A stretch of 64,000 nucleotides of DNA from Cephalotus follicularis (lineage: Eukaryota; Streptophyta; Magnoliopsida; Oxalidales; Cephalotaceae), in contig BDDD01000363.1 of assembly GCA_001972305.1 (NCBI GenBank), positions 770,977 to 834,976 on the forward strand, in the 5' to 3' direction. The position numbers were made by a program, and so were the translations under genes. Of the stretch, positions 44,860 through 57,645 are shown piece by piece. The notes below the pieces were generated by a model that had not been told where the DNA came from, did no database searches, and saw nothing but the letters and a program-made list of their open reading frames with translations. The number at the start of each line of letters is the position of its first letter. Position 1 is the stretch's first letter.

Positions 44860-47800
44860 TCAATCAAATAGGAAAGGATATGCCTCTCTCATATCATCCT
44901 CGCGATCCCAAGTGCGCTCCACTGAACCATGATACCGCCATAGAACACTAACCAAAGGAATGGTCTTGTTCCTCAATACTCTGATCTGTCTGTCAACAAT
45001 CTGTGTAGGAGTCTCTATAAAAGAGAAGTCAGGTTCTAGCTGAATCTGACTATACACAAAGATGTGTGAGGGATCTCTAACATATCTCCACAACTGAGAA
45101 ACACGGAATACCCCATGCACTCCCGATAAGGCTGGAGGCAAAGCAAGCCTGTAAGCAAGTCAGCCAATCCGATCCAATACCTCAAAAGGTCCAATAAAAC
45201 GGGGAGAAAGCCTTCCTTTCTTCCCAAATCTCATGACTCCTTTAGTGGGTGACACTTTGAGGAAAACATGGTCACTAACACTGAACTCCAAGCCTCTGCG
45301 ATGAACATCCGCATAGATTTTCTGTCTACTCTGTGCCACAATCAATCGGTCTTTAATCAATTTAACTTTCTCTGAGGTAATCTGTACTATCTCTGGTCCC
45401 AGTATGCTCCTCTCTCCGACCTGATCCCAACAAATTGGCGATCGACATTTCCTACCATATAGGGTATCATAAGGAGCCATTTGAATACTCTCGCTATAAC
45501 TATTGTTATACAAGAACTCAATCAAATACAAGTAGTCATCTCAATTACCTCCAAAGTCGAGGACACATGCTCGAAGCATGTCCTCCAATGTCTGAATGGT
45601 CCTTTAAGACAAACCGTCTATTTGGGGATGAAAAGCAGTACTGAAACTCAATTCTGTACCCATAGTTGCCTTTAACTTCCTCTAAAAATTGGAAGTGAAG
45701 CGAGAATCTCAGTCCGAAACAATGCTAACAGGAGCTCCATGTGCTTTAACAATCTCTTTTATGAACAATCTGGACAACTTTTCTCTAGAATAAGTCATCC
45801 AAATCGGTAGAAAATGAGTCAACTTCGTAAGTCGATCAACCACAACCCATATAGCATCATGTCTGTCGCGTGTCAAATGTAGACCCGACACGAAATCCAT
45901 GGTAATATGCTCCCATTTCCACTCTGGAATGAGTAGAGGCTGAAGCAAACTCGCCGATCTCTGATGCTCTGCCTTAACTTGCTGAGAAGTGAGGCATCTC
46001 GATACAAACTCTGCAATCTCTCTCTTCATGCTAATCCACCAATAGCTAAGTTTCAGGTCATGATACATCTTTGTACTCACTGGATGGATGGAGAGACGAG
46101 ATTTATGAGCTTGAGAAATAAGCTCTTCCTTCCACTCGCTATTGGTTGGGATGCAAATCATGTTCCTGTATCTCAATAATCAATTTGTAGATAGAGAGAA
46201 ATCGGGTTTTTAAACCCCATCAATAGCAGTAGCCACTTTCTGTAATATCATATCCACATTCTGAGCATCTCTAATCTGGTCAAGCAATGCAGATTGCACC
46301 TATATATGAGAAAGAGTCATACAAGACGGCTTGCGACTCAATGCATCTGCAACAACATTTGCTTTTCTTGGATGATATTCAATGTCACAATCATAATCAT
46401 TAACAAGTTCAAACCATCTTCTCTGTCTCATCTTCAATCCCTTCTGTGAAAAGAGATATCTTAAACTCTTATGGTCAGTGAAAACTGTAAACTTGGCCCC
46501 ATAAAGGTGGTGGCGCCATTTTCCAAGAGCAAAGACAATGGCCGCCAACTCCAAGTCGTGCACTGGATCGTTTTCTTCATGTGGTTTGATCTTTCTCGAT
46601 GCATATGCTATCACTTTGTCGTATTGCATAAGAATGCAACCGAGACCTTTCCCAGAAGCATCGGTATACACAACAAAGTCTTCGTTCCCGTCAGGCAAAG
46701 CTAGAACAGGAGCAGAAATCAATATGTTCTTTAGCTATTTAAAACTCCTTTCACAATCACTATCCCATACAAAATCAGTGTTTTTCTGTGTCAATCTAGT
46801 CAATGGTGCAGTAATTCGGAAAAGTCCCTCAACAAATCAACGATAATACCCTGCTAAACCCAAGAAGCTGCGGACTTCGGAAGCATTTGTCAGTTGTTTC
46901 CAGTCTTTCACTGCCTTAACCTTCAATGGATCCACTGATAAACCATCACCAGAAACAATATGCCTAAGAAAATCAACCTCCGATAACCAAAATTCGTACT
47001 TGTCGAATTTGGCATACAATCGATGATCTCTCAATTTCTGCAATACAATGTAGAGGTGATAGGCATGCTCCTCATCGGTCCTGGAATAGACCAAGAGGTC
47101 GTCAATAAAAACCACAATAAACTAGTCCAAGTACTGTCTAAACACTTGGTTCATCAGGTCCATGAAAGCTGCGGGAGCATTAGTTACACCAAAAGGCATA
47201 ACTAGAAACTCATGATGGCCATATCGCGATCTAAAAGCAGTTTTCAGAATATCCTCATGTCTGACTTTCAGGTGGTGATAGCCCAATCTCAATTCGAGCT
47301 TAGAAAACACTGTCTCTCCTCTAAGCTGATCAAATAACTCATCAATATGCGGTAGAGGGTACTTACTCTTCACTGTAATTTTATTGAGTTGTCGATAGTC
47401 AATACACATTCAGAGTGATCCATCTTTATTTTTGACAAAAAGAATAGGTGATCCCCAGGGTGAAGCACTAGGTCTTATAAAACCTTTGTCTAGAAGATTC
47501 TGTAGCTGTATCTTTAACTCTTTCAATTCTATCGGTGCCATTCGGTATGGTGCTCGAGAAGTCGGTGCAGTTCCCTGTATCAAGTCAATTACAAACTCTA
47601 TCTCTCTGTCAGGCGGTAACGAAGTCAAATCCCAAGGAAAAACATCTCTAAACTCGCAAATCACTGGAATATCTTCTAGTTCCGGCAGCCATCTATCTGT
47701 ATCGAGCACATGTGCCAGAAACCCCTGGCATCCCTGTCGTAACAATCTGTCTGCATGCAAAGCCGAAATCATCGGAACAAGCGATGGCTCTAAGGTGCCA

Positions 47801-48563
47801 AGGAATCGAAAAGGGGGTCGTCATGGAGGACTGAAAACCACTACCTTCCGATAACAATCCACTTGAGCAAAGCTAGCAGACAACCAATCCATCCCCAAAA
47901 TCACATCTAGGCTATCCATCAGTAGAAAAATAAGATCGGCTAACAAGTAACGATCATCAATCTCAATAATACAATCTCTACACACTCGATCAGTGGTTAC
48001 CGACTCACCGAGAGGTGCGGACACTTCCATCAAGAAAGGAAGGTACTCGGGTCTCAAACCAACATGGGAGACAAAATGCAATGCAATGAATGAATGGGAT
48101 GAACCTGGATCAATAAGAACCCATGCTGGAATCTGAAAGAGTCGAATGGTACCTCCAATCACAACATCAGACCCTGCTGCAGCAGTCGGTTCCATAGCAA
48201 AAACTCTAGCCTGAACTGTCGGAGCAGAACTCATAGGCTATTTCCCTCTGGACTACGAAGTTCCATGGGAAGAAGACGGTACACTAACTGTCGGTCCCTA
48301 TGGAGGCGGTGACCGCTGTGTCTGATCCAATCCTCAAGGATGAGAACTCCGAGGACAATCTCTAGCAATGTGGTCAGAACCACCACAAACCAACCAATGG
48401 CCCAAAAACCATCTACAATTCTTAGAAGTATGGTTGGTCTTCTGACAATGCACACAAGGAACCAAAGCACTTTGATTACCGCTCCCAGAAAATCTGGAGG
48501 GTGTACCCTGACTAGGTGCTGAAGATCGGCCTCCACGGTGTGCACTATGCTACACCAGAACAT
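44860..48563 (-). pseudogene. Protease, RT, RNase H, integrase and chromodomain of element C
   Basis: In minus order: zinc-knuckle remnant and a GDQT-like linker with many stops (48563-48240); protease with VLIDPGSSHSFI (family DSG, here DPG) and DVILGMDWL; RT with VCEFRDVFP-like start, RMAPIELKELK, a TGA in [41 protein letters not shown], catalytic [10 protein letters not shown] intact; RNase H with [32 protein letters not shown]; integrase with a zinc region, ITMDFVSGL and VSIVSD followed by a stop; tail with GPFEVLDRIG; chromodomain-like end VLRNKTIPLVSVLWRYHG and EREDDMREAYPFLF. At least six stops or shifts. Confidence 0.9.
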
Positions 48564-49062
48564 ACAATCAGTTGACTAGTATTTCATCTGCTAGATTCAC
48601 ATAAGTTCTAGCCTTATAACCATCCATATCCGTTCGCGATCCTTAACCGCACCGTTCCATATCGATCCATTCTATATCGATCCATGTCCATTTAGCACTT
48701 CACTAGGGATCTAGAGGCTAACTACATAGGTATACTGTCCCATACCAGCATACATATATAGTTGCTAACCATCCTACTAGTTCATTCATTTGATCGGTCA
48801 TTCAATCATTCGGTCAATCAATCAATCAATCGATCGGTAACAATACAATGCGATCGATAACGATTCAATTTATAACAATACACTAGCCATCCATACTCCC
48901 CAGACAACAATGAGATGATAAAGTACAATCTCTTTCAATTCCAGTATCAGTCTCTTTTCCAATTAAATAATAGCATGCATAGATAAGAACATATATCATG
49001 CATATCCATTCAGTCAATCTTAATCGATGCATTAATATACTTAGCTAGCAGGCCAACCAATA
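48564..49062 (-). other. Leader and gag remnant of element C
   Basis: Only about 500 bases separate the zinc-knuckle remnant from the primer site, while a chromovirus gag needs well over 1 kb. Most of gag has been deleted. The rest holds CAATCAATC-type microsatellite and no frame. Confidence 0.7.
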
Positions 49063-49074
49063 CCTCTGATACCA
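49063..49074 (-). other. Primer binding site of element C
   Basis: Minus strand TGGTATCAGAGG, three bases from the 5' LTR; matches initiator methionine tRNA except the last base. Confidence 0.88.
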
Positions 49075-49077
49075 TTC

Positions 49078-49498
49078 TGTAACACCCCGAGCCCGGAGGA
49101 CGGACACGTGACATTACTCTCAATCCAATATACAATACAATGGTCAAGACTAGCAATATAAAAATGCAAAAAAACTAAAAATTTTACAATACATGTCTTT
49201 GTGTGGAAGATACAATACAATTCTCTTGTAAACCATCACAATAATCCATCCATGCGATACAATACAACACAATACTAATTCTGTTACAATACAATACTAG
49301 TTATTTCATTACAATACATTTTCAATACAATACTCGATATCAGTGTCATCGGTACAATCTACAATATAATCTATGTCACATCAAAAAGATCATGCGGTCG
49401 CACCGAACCTTCAATCCTTCTGCTCGCTGCTACCTGCTGTCCTACCTATGCCGCACACAAAATGTACAACACAGCCCCAACCTGAAGGATGGGGTTAG
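49078..49498 (-). repeat. 5' LTR of element C, inner part
   Basis: Aligns with 42306-42730 of the 3' LTR at over 90 percent by eye (shared GGACACGTGACATTACTCTC). Interrupted at 49498 by element D. Confidence 0.92.
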
Positions 49499-51093
49499 TG
49501 TTGGAACTTATAGGTGATTAAAATAAAATCTAGATGCTTGCAACCTATTACAAACCATTATCATCTCATGATAAACAAGCCACAAGTTCATTCCTAGGAT
49601 CATTTGTGCATGCATATACAGTTAGAAACAATATATATAAACAATAGAAGGAACAAGCGGAAAATACTCACACAACGGAGCGACTCCTTCTTCGTTGATT
49701 GGTTGTGGTTCTAGCCTCCAAGTGCAGCAGGCCTCCAAGGTATTTACACCAGGCTCAACCTCCAACACCGATGTTTCTCAAGCTGCGCAACACTTGCTAT
49801 TTTATTTATTGTGTTTTTCTTTGTTCTTGAGAGAACCGGAGAGAACACTAAGAGATTGGAAGATGGGAATTGCTAGGAGAGTAAAATGAAAAAGTCTGAC
49901 TTTTTATTTTAAGAGAAAACGCGTTGTCATTATTTTGGTGCTAGCCAAAATCTAATAACATCAATTCTCAATCTCCTATATTATGCAAGAATCACATTCT
50001 AACATAAATATTATTTCTTCAATGTATATTATTTTCTTTCCTTAATCGCATTAAGAATATATTTAATCACATTAAATATAATTAGAAAATAATATTCTAA
50101 TTATTTATTTCTCGTACGGTGTCAGAAATATCAGCTTGTATTGTGTGTGACCCCATGAGTTCACTATTACACTGGCCGTAGGATTAAATTGTGACACTCA
50201 CAATTTTCCAATTAAATACTTATTATCACATAATAAATATTTTCTCGAACATTTCGAATTAAAACACTTTTAATTATTTTCTTCCAAGATTAATTATCAA
50301 TTTAATCTCAGGCATCCTACCGGTTGACATAGACATCTAGCAATGTATAATGACCCTCAGGTAATATGAATTATCTGCGAACCACGATTTACAGGTACAT
50401 GCACGCATAGTCCCTCAATGACAATGCTCTGATTAAATCTAGGGTACGGATAATGTCAAACGCTAATAATTTAATCTTTAGTCTCGTGACTATCTTTCAT
50501 CAGCCCAAATAATATTAGAGGTGACCCTCTAATATTCAACCAATAATATCACAATCTTGATATCGTGGATAGCCTGGCCATGCGCTTTAATGCTAATGAA
50601 AATCATCCTGAGCATAATCTTCCTTTACTGGAAGCAATGGATTCATTGTTGCCAGTTCACATGCCTCCATACATAAGCGTACTGCGTCCAACTAATGTTT
50701 GTATACACTTCATAGAAAATGTATTTAAGCATCATCAAAACACAGCACCTTATGCACAAGATATCTAGTGACGGCTCATGTCCAAAGACCACATGCACTG
50801 CTGTAAAAATAGAATTCTGTCTGACATGTAAGTAAAACTCCATGCATAAATTCTATCAACAGTCACCTTCAGTGAACTCATTAATAAATTAATGAGCACC
50901 CACGTAGTTGTCATAGCATCAATCATGCGAGTGGTGTTAGATAAATCACCCTCTGCTTACCAATATGACAGTACGTGCTGGTTTGTCCGGATTGATCATG
51001 CCCAGAGTGTCAATCCTATGACCATGAAGATTCGAAATAAAGTATACCGAGATTCCAATTCTCACATCATGATCTCATCATGAACTTGGTTCT
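49499..51093 (-). repeat. 3' LTR of D, outer part
   Basis: Plus-strand start TGTTGGAACTTATAGG at 49499. With the inner part (53617-53771) the LTR is about 1750 bp without G. AT-rich, no coding sequence. Confidence 0.8.
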
Positions 51094-52034
51094 TGTTGAC
51101 TTTTAGTCTCAATCCTAAGTTTTAATGATTACAAATTTGCATTTAACATTGCTACTTTATGTGCAAGAAACTCTCTGTGCAAGAAAAGATATAAGGAAAA
51201 CAAAGAAGTGCAAAAACAGTGCAAAGCGTCGACTCTTTGATCAAAGCGTCTGCTCTTTGAGGTACAAAGCGTATGCTCTTTGTGCAAAGCGTCTACCGTC
51301 TCAGGCAGAGAACAAAATGGCAATTACAAAATGGCTAAAGCGTCGACTCTTAAGGTAAAGCGTCGACTCTTTAGGTCTGGCAGCCGACTCCAACATGTTG
51401 ACGCCTGCGCTTTGAGCTGAAGATTCAAATTGGGAGCCCCAACGGTCACATGACCGTCGACGCTTAAGGCTACTCCGTCGACGCTTTGGACGCTGAAACA
51501 TGTCAGAACTTGTTTTTTAAGAGCCATTCTTTATGCAACAAGTTCCAACACTTCTCCAACGGATCTATCTCTTCACCAACGACTATAAACTGAAGAATGC
51601 TATAAATACAAGCCAAGAAACAAGATCAAACAACCAAGTAATCAAAGGAACAACATTTGAACATTCCATCTCAATATCTCATCTTGCACATCTACAAACA
51701 AAAGAGAAAGAGCATCAAGCTAAAGCTAAACACTTTCATATCCAAAGCTTGTATCTAGATTACACTTTCACATCCAACCTTTGAGAGGTTATTGTAAACA
51801 CAAAACCAATCCTTTTCTATCATCCATTGTATTTGAGGGGAGTGAACCCTTGTAAGGTTTTTCATTGATTTACACCCGGAAGTTAAATCAATTGTAAGGT
51901 GGTTTCTTTGATTTGCACCCGTAAGCCGAAAATCAAAGGTGGCTAGAGGATTCTAGTGGAAACTCAAGGGGCTCTTGAGAAAGTGGACGTAGGCACGGAT
52001 TTGCCGAACCACTATGAATCCGTTTGCACTTTCT
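51094..52034 (+). repeat. Left LTR of G, truncated at its inner end
   Basis: TGTTGACTTTTAGTC start. Contains AAAGCGTCGACTCTTT-like motifs at 51225-51495, a TATAAATA at 51601 and a U5-like part nearly matching the right LTR. It breaks off after TTGCACTTTCT, about 140 bases short of the LTR end. Confidence 0.82.
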
Positions 52035-52317
52035 ATCATCATTCTTAGGGGGAGATAGATATTAAGGGGGAGTTAGATATCATATTTAGGGGGAGCATAT
52101 CTAATGTTTTTATGTTAATATGAAAATGTGGTAAAAAGGGGGAGATTGTTGAGTTTGAATTAAATATCATATTTAGGGGGAGCATATTTAATGTTTTTAT
52201 GTTAAGAGCATATTTAATGTTTTTATGTTAATATCTAAAAGTTAATCTTTTTGTTTTGAAATGGTATATATTTTTTTCATAAGTAAAATGTTTTGTAATC
52301 ATCAAAAAGGGGGAGAT
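52035..52317 (+). other. Internal remnant of G
   Basis: Repeated blocks ATCATATTTAGGGGGAGCATAT and TTTTTATGTTAAT, with GGGGGAGATTGTTG at about 52140 and 52310. The latter is the polypurine tract of the right LTR. No coding sequence. Confidence 0.75.
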
Positions 52318-53611
52318 TGTTGGACCTTATTGTAGATAAGTCTCAATCATATGTTTTAATGATTACAAATTGCATTTAACTTGTTTACTTGATGTGCAAG
52401 GAATTACAAGTTGAATATCAAAACCTAAAACCAATCTGCAGAAAAAGAAGTCGACTCCTTTCCAAATAGCATCGACGTCTTTTGTACAGGATTAACTGCA
52501 AGGAAGACATCGTCCTCCCAGCAATTGGCATCGACGTCCGTACCAAAAGAAGTCGACTACTTCACAAAGACGTCGACTACTTTCAAGATGACATCGACTA
52601 CTTCAGTAATAACATCGACGCATTTAGTCATTTTCTGGACCAGAAGCTACTGTATGAAAATGCACTCAAAGACATCGATCCTCAAACAAAAGACATCGAC
52701 GTCCAAGTAAAAGACATCGACGCCTTTCAATAGAGATCGACGTCATTTTCAAGATTCCCAGAAAAAGCATCGACTCCAAGGAAGAGATCGACGTGACACT
52801 CAAAGCCTCAGCACCTGGAGATTTCCCAGAAAAGACATCGACGCCATTCAAAAGAAGTCGACGCCTTTTCAAATAGACAACACCCGGGAAACATGGAACG
52901 GCTAGTTCAACCACTTCTAACGGCTACAAACTAAAAGACATCGACGCCTTTCACAAAGAAGTCGACGTCTTTATGCCAGCAGAGACTAAAACAAGGCTGC
53001 ATTAACAAAATGTCATATCCAACATGCCCAAGACTTTTGCAACGGCTATAATGAGAATGAGGCTATAAATAGAGGTCAAGAAACAAAAACAAAGAAAGAA
53101 GAACACAACTCTTGATCATCTAACATCCAAGCTCAAATTTGCACATTTACATCAAGCTTTTTGTTTACACTTTTATATCCAACCTTTGAGAGGTTACTTG
53201 TAAACACACATTATTTTTACAACTCATTCATTGTAAAAGAGGGGAGTGAACCCTCATAAGGTGTTTGTTTGATTTGCACCCGGAACCCAAAATCAAGTGT
53301 AAGGTGTTTGATTGATTTGCACCCGGAACCCAAAATCAATTGTAAGGTGGTTTGTTTGATTTGCACCTGTAAGCCGAAAATCAAAGGTGGCTAGAGGATT
53401 CTAGTGGAATCTCAAGGTGTTCTTGAGAAAATGGACGTAGGCACGGATTTGCCGAACCACTATAAATTTTGTTTGCACTCTCTAACCCTTACCTCTTTAT
53501 CTTCTATTGCATTATTTGTTCTTGTGTGATTGTTTATGTTCATTGCTTAAATTGTATTTTTCGCATACAAATTGTTTTTGCTGTTTAAGGTTGCCATAAC
53601 ATTTTCCAACA
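52318..53611 (+). repeat. Right LTR of G (1294 bp)
   Basis: TGTTGGACC to TTCCAACA. Contains about 18 copies of a CATCGACG or GTCGAC core at 52448-52975, TATAAATA at 53063 and a tandem of TTGATTTGCACCCGGAACCC at 53266-53350. Confidence 0.88.
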
Positions 53612-53616
53612 GTTCT

Positions 53617-53771
53617 CTAACTTTATTCCAGGACATTCATTTATCATTTAATCATGCATTAAATAAATGAACTCGCAGCCAATGATAAAATATAAACATC
53701 TTTATTGAATTTATTTAGAAGATAGAGTATATACAAGCTCAGTACTGGCTTATAGGACTTTATCTATAACA
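53617..53771 (-). repeat. 3' LTR of D, inner part
   Basis: Minus-strand LTR start TGTTATAGATAAAGTCC at 53771, preceded by a purine-rich AGTGGAAGAT. Continues beyond G at 51093. Confidence 0.8.
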
Positions 53772-53784
53772 ATCTTCCACTAAG
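53772..53784 (-). other. Polypurine tract of D
   Basis: Minus strand CCTTAGTGGAAGAT right before the LTR start. Confidence 0.75.
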
Positions 53785-53831
53785 GACTAAAGCTAGTTGC
53801 CATAGTGTCTCACACCCATGGCATCCAGATG

Positions 53832-56314
53832 TCAGTCAAAGACCGCCTTCGGTAATGCTTTAGTAAGTGGGTCTGTAGTGTTGTCTTTACCTGGAACTCT
53901 TTCCACTTTTATATCTCCTCTGTCAACGATCTCACGTATAAGGTGAAAGCGTCTGAGAATTTGTTTAGACTTTGAGTATGATCTAGGCTCCTTGGCTTGC
54001 GCTATCGCTCCATTGCTATCACAGTATAAAGATACTGGATCATCAATGCTAGGAACTACACCAAAATCTTCGATGAACTTCTTCATCCATACACCTTCCT
54101 TGGAAACTTCCGATGCAGCAATGTATTCAGCTTCTGTCACTGAATCTGCAGTGCTAGGCTGCTTGGAACTCTTCTAGCTCAGTGCATCACCATTTAAGGT
54201 GAACACAAACCCCGAGGTCGATTTAGAGTCATCCACATCTGTTTGAAAATTAGGTCAGTATAACCCTCAATCTTCAAACCTTTTCCTCCATATATTAAGA
54301 ATAAATCCTTAGTCCTATTAAGGTACTTTAGGATATCTTTGACAGCTTTTTAGTGACTCTAACCAGGATCTGACTGATATCTACTTGTAACACTTACAGC
54401 ATAGGCGATATCTGGTCTAGTGCAAAGCATAGCATACATGATGCTTCCAATTGCCGAAGCATAAGGAATATGCATCATCCTCCGTCTCTCCTCAGACGTC
54501 TTGGGAGATATCTTCTTGGAAAGTGAAATCCCATGACAGAGACGTAGGTAACCCCTCTTGGAATTTTCCATGCCAAAACGCTTTAGCACTCTGTCAATGT
54601 ACAAAAACTGGGACAACTCTATCATCCTTTTTGATCTATCTCTATAGACTTTTATTCCAAGGATATAGGAAGTTTCTCCCAAGTCTTTCATGGATAAAAC
54701 TGTGGATAACCAAGCCTTTACGTTAGACAACATGATCACATCATTTCCTATAAGGAGAATGTCATCAACGTACAAGACTACAAAGGTAACTGAGCTCCCA
54801 TTAAGCTTTTTATACACACATGGTTCATCACGATTCTTTATGAAACCAAACTCTTTGATCGTTTCATCGAATCGGATGTTCCAGCTTCTTGAAGCTTGCT
54901 TTAGTCCATAAATGGACTTCTGAAGCTTGCACACTTTCTGATCATCACCAGTGGATATGAAACCCTCAGGTTGGGTCATATATATGTCTTCCTCAATGTT
55001 TCCATTAAGAAAGGAAATCTTCACATCCATTTTCCATATCTCATAGTCAAGATCTGCAACTATAACAAGTAAAATCTGAATGGATTTAAGCATGGCTATG
55101 GGAGAGAATGTTTCCTCATAATCAATCCCTTCCCGTTGATTGTAGCCCTTGGCTACGAGCCTAGCTTTGAAGGTCTTCACATTTCTATCATCTCCAAGCT
55201 TCCTTTTGAAAATCCATTTGCAACCTAAGGGTTTAACCCCTTCGGGTGCATCCACTAGATCCCAAACTTGATTGGAGTACATGGATTCCATTTCGGAATT
55301 CATGGCACTAAGCCATTTCTCCGAGTCCATATCACATATGGCCTCTTTGTAGCTAACCGGATCATCATTCATGAGGTTTACCTCTTAGGTACCTTTAATG
55401 AGAAAACTACCATAGTATCTCTCAGGATCTCTAGGTAATCGGGTAGTCCTACGCAGAGGTTGTGTATCTTTGGCCACTGATGTTTCAGGCTCATCAATAT
55501 GAACAGGAATGGGTAGGTCATCAACACGTGGTTCTGTGGATCGTTCATCCAACTCTATCATACTCCCACTACCATCTTCCAATAGGAAGTACTTCTCAAG
55601 AAAAGTAGCTTGTCTGGTTACAAACACTTTGTTGTCAGGTGGGTAATAGAAATGATATCCTCTAGTCTCTTTAGGATATCCCACAAGTTTACATCTCATG
55701 GACCTAAAGTCCAATTTATCTGCTGCTGCCTACTTAACATATGAAGTGCAGCCCCATATTCTCAGACAATTAAGGTTGGGTTTCTTCCCGTTCCATATCT
55801 CATATGGAGTCTTGGGAGCAGATTTTGTTGGAGTCATGTTCAGTATGAGAACAACAGTCTCCAAGGCATAACCCCAGAAAGACAGTGGAAGTCCAGCATC
55901 GCTCATCATGCTTCGCACCATGTCAAGCAATGTACGATTTCTCCTTTCAGGTACACCATTATGCTATGGTGTACCAGGAGGCGTCCACTGAGAGATAATC
56001 CCACTATCTCTGAGATAATTTAAGAACTCTGTGGAGAGATACTCTCCACCTCGATCTGATCGAAGAGTCTTCAGACTTTTACCAATCTGCTTCTCTACTT
56101 CTTGTCTGAATTCTTTGAACTTTTCAAAGGCTTCAGATTTGTGCCTCATCAGGTACAAATAACCAAAATGAGAATGATCATCCGTAAATGTTATGAAGTA
56201 GGAATATCCACCTCTAGCATCCACTATCATTGGTCCACATACATCAGTATGTACTAGACCCAACAGCTCTGGGACCTTTCCCCTTTCCCTGTGAAGGGAG
56301 ATTTGGTCATATTG
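53832..56314 (-). pseudogene. Integrase, RT and RNase H of D
   Basis: Minus order from 56314: integrase core with GLVHTDVCGPM, FITFTDDHSHFGYLYLM, LRSDRGGEYLS, a stop, then [17 protein letters not shown] and [25 protein letters not shown] is open from 55372 to 54359: NQVWDLVDAPEGVKPLGCKW, ARLVAKGYNQREGIDYEETF, KMDVKISFLNGN, QASRSWNIRF, catalytic [12 protein letters not shown] intact. RNase H shows AIGSIMYAMLCTRPDIAYAV, EAEYIAASEVSKEGVWMKKF and TDPLTKALPKAVFD. Stops near 54360, 55384 and 55968 break it. Confidence 0.9.
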
Positions 56315-57504
56315 TGTAAGAGCCCTAAATATTATAAAATATTATTATTGGGCTTTGTAATTAGTTTCCCACATTTTAGGCTGGACCCAATAATTATGAT
56401 GTATTTATTTGGGCCTTACTGGAACATAATTTGTGAACTTGGGCTAAAGAGAATATGTTTTTCTCCTTGGGCTGGATTTAACGGTATAATTGGAATTTTG
56501 GGCTTTATTGTAGAAAGTGTAATTCGGTCCAAGTGGAGTAAGGCTGGCCCAAGCCCAAGTAAAGCTTGCACCCTTGAGAATTCTCTTAAGAATTCTGGAT
56601 GCTTCCATGGTTATTATAAAAGGAGAAATGGACCATTTAGACATGCTTTTAGCCATTTTATCTTGCACAGTCATTCCAGAGAAATGGAGAGTATGAGAGA
56701 GAGTGAGAGGAAGGAGACAAGTGGGTGCTGCCATGGAGCCCCCAAGTCCCTTACACTTCAATGGTATAAATACCATTCTCTGGGAGCAAGGATGCGCAAG
56801 GAAAGGGAATTGGCAAAGCCAAAGTGTGTAGCAGTCCCCAGCCTTAAGGAAAGCCAGAAATTACGAAGGAAGAGGAAGCGTCTCCGTTTTCAACCTTGCT
56901 CCAGGTAGGTTACTCCATGTACGAGTGCCTACCAGCATTCATTTGTGTGTGTGTTGTTTGTCTGGCGAGTGTTGTGAAATTGACTGCTTGTTTTGTAATG
57001 TATGTATGTGTGCGTTTTCTTTTATTGTTGTATTGCTAGTGTTAATTGGGGTAATTATGTTAGTTAAGTGAGTATTGAACATGTGCCCTGGACTTGCATT
57101 ATACGCACAAAGCATGCGTGTTGTCCCTATTCCTCCACCCCCCTTCACGCTCTAACAGTGCTTGACGCACAAGGACGCCATGAGCATAGATGCCGTGACG
57201 AGCTGAGTTCCCTTGGCCAGACATCCAAGTTCCTTGTCCGGCTAGTCCCAAACTCCCTTCGTCGCCGGCGTACAGGGCACCTGCAACCAAGTAGTTGTAC
57301 AGCGCCTGTGCACTTATACCCAACCTGCATTGAGCTCCTCTGTCACGCCTGAGTGCTGAGAAGAAACGCTAGACGTGCTGGGCGGAGTAGCCGGGGAGAG
57401 AAGTGCCAGGGTGCTGGGGTTGAGCATGTGCATAGCCGGGGCCGAGCGCATGAACTGCCGGGCCGAGCTAGTGAACTGCCAGTGCTGAGCGTGAACTGCC
57501 AGGG

Positions 57505-57645
57505 CTGAGCCGAGATGCCAGTGCTGAGCGCCAGGGGAGAAGTACCGAGACGCCAGTGCTGAGCGCCATGAGAGAAGTACCGAGACGCTAGTGCTGAGCG
57601 CCAGGGGAGCAGTGTCGAGACGCCAGTGCTGAGCTGCCATGGATG
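57505..57645 (+). repeat. 35-bp tandem repeat in E
   Basis: About four copies of a unit starting GAGACGCCAGTGCTGAGCGC, each about 35 bp; a looser GAGCTGCCA/GAACTGCCA repeat surrounds it at 57420-57740. Confidence 0.85.

Larger units (their letters stand above)
51094..53611 (+). mobile_element. G: internally deleted copia-like element in the 3' LTR of D
   Basis: Target duplication GTTCT at 51089-51093 and 53612-53616. Consists of a left LTR (51094 to about 52034), 280 bases of 3' internal sequence with two GGGGGAGATTGTTG polypurine-like strings, and a right LTR (52318-53611). No coding sequence remains. The AAAAAGGGGGAGATTG tract and long LTRs recall Sirevirus-type copia elements; this lineage call is inferred. 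Confidence 0.88.

Noticed and set aside
52482..52733. 83-codon frame with repeated KDID
   Set aside because: Translation of CATCGACG repeats within the right LTR of G.
56291..56908. 205-codon plus frame at the left end of E
   Set aside because: Starts in D and runs across the LTR boundary; no motif; would need the junction to be a gene start.
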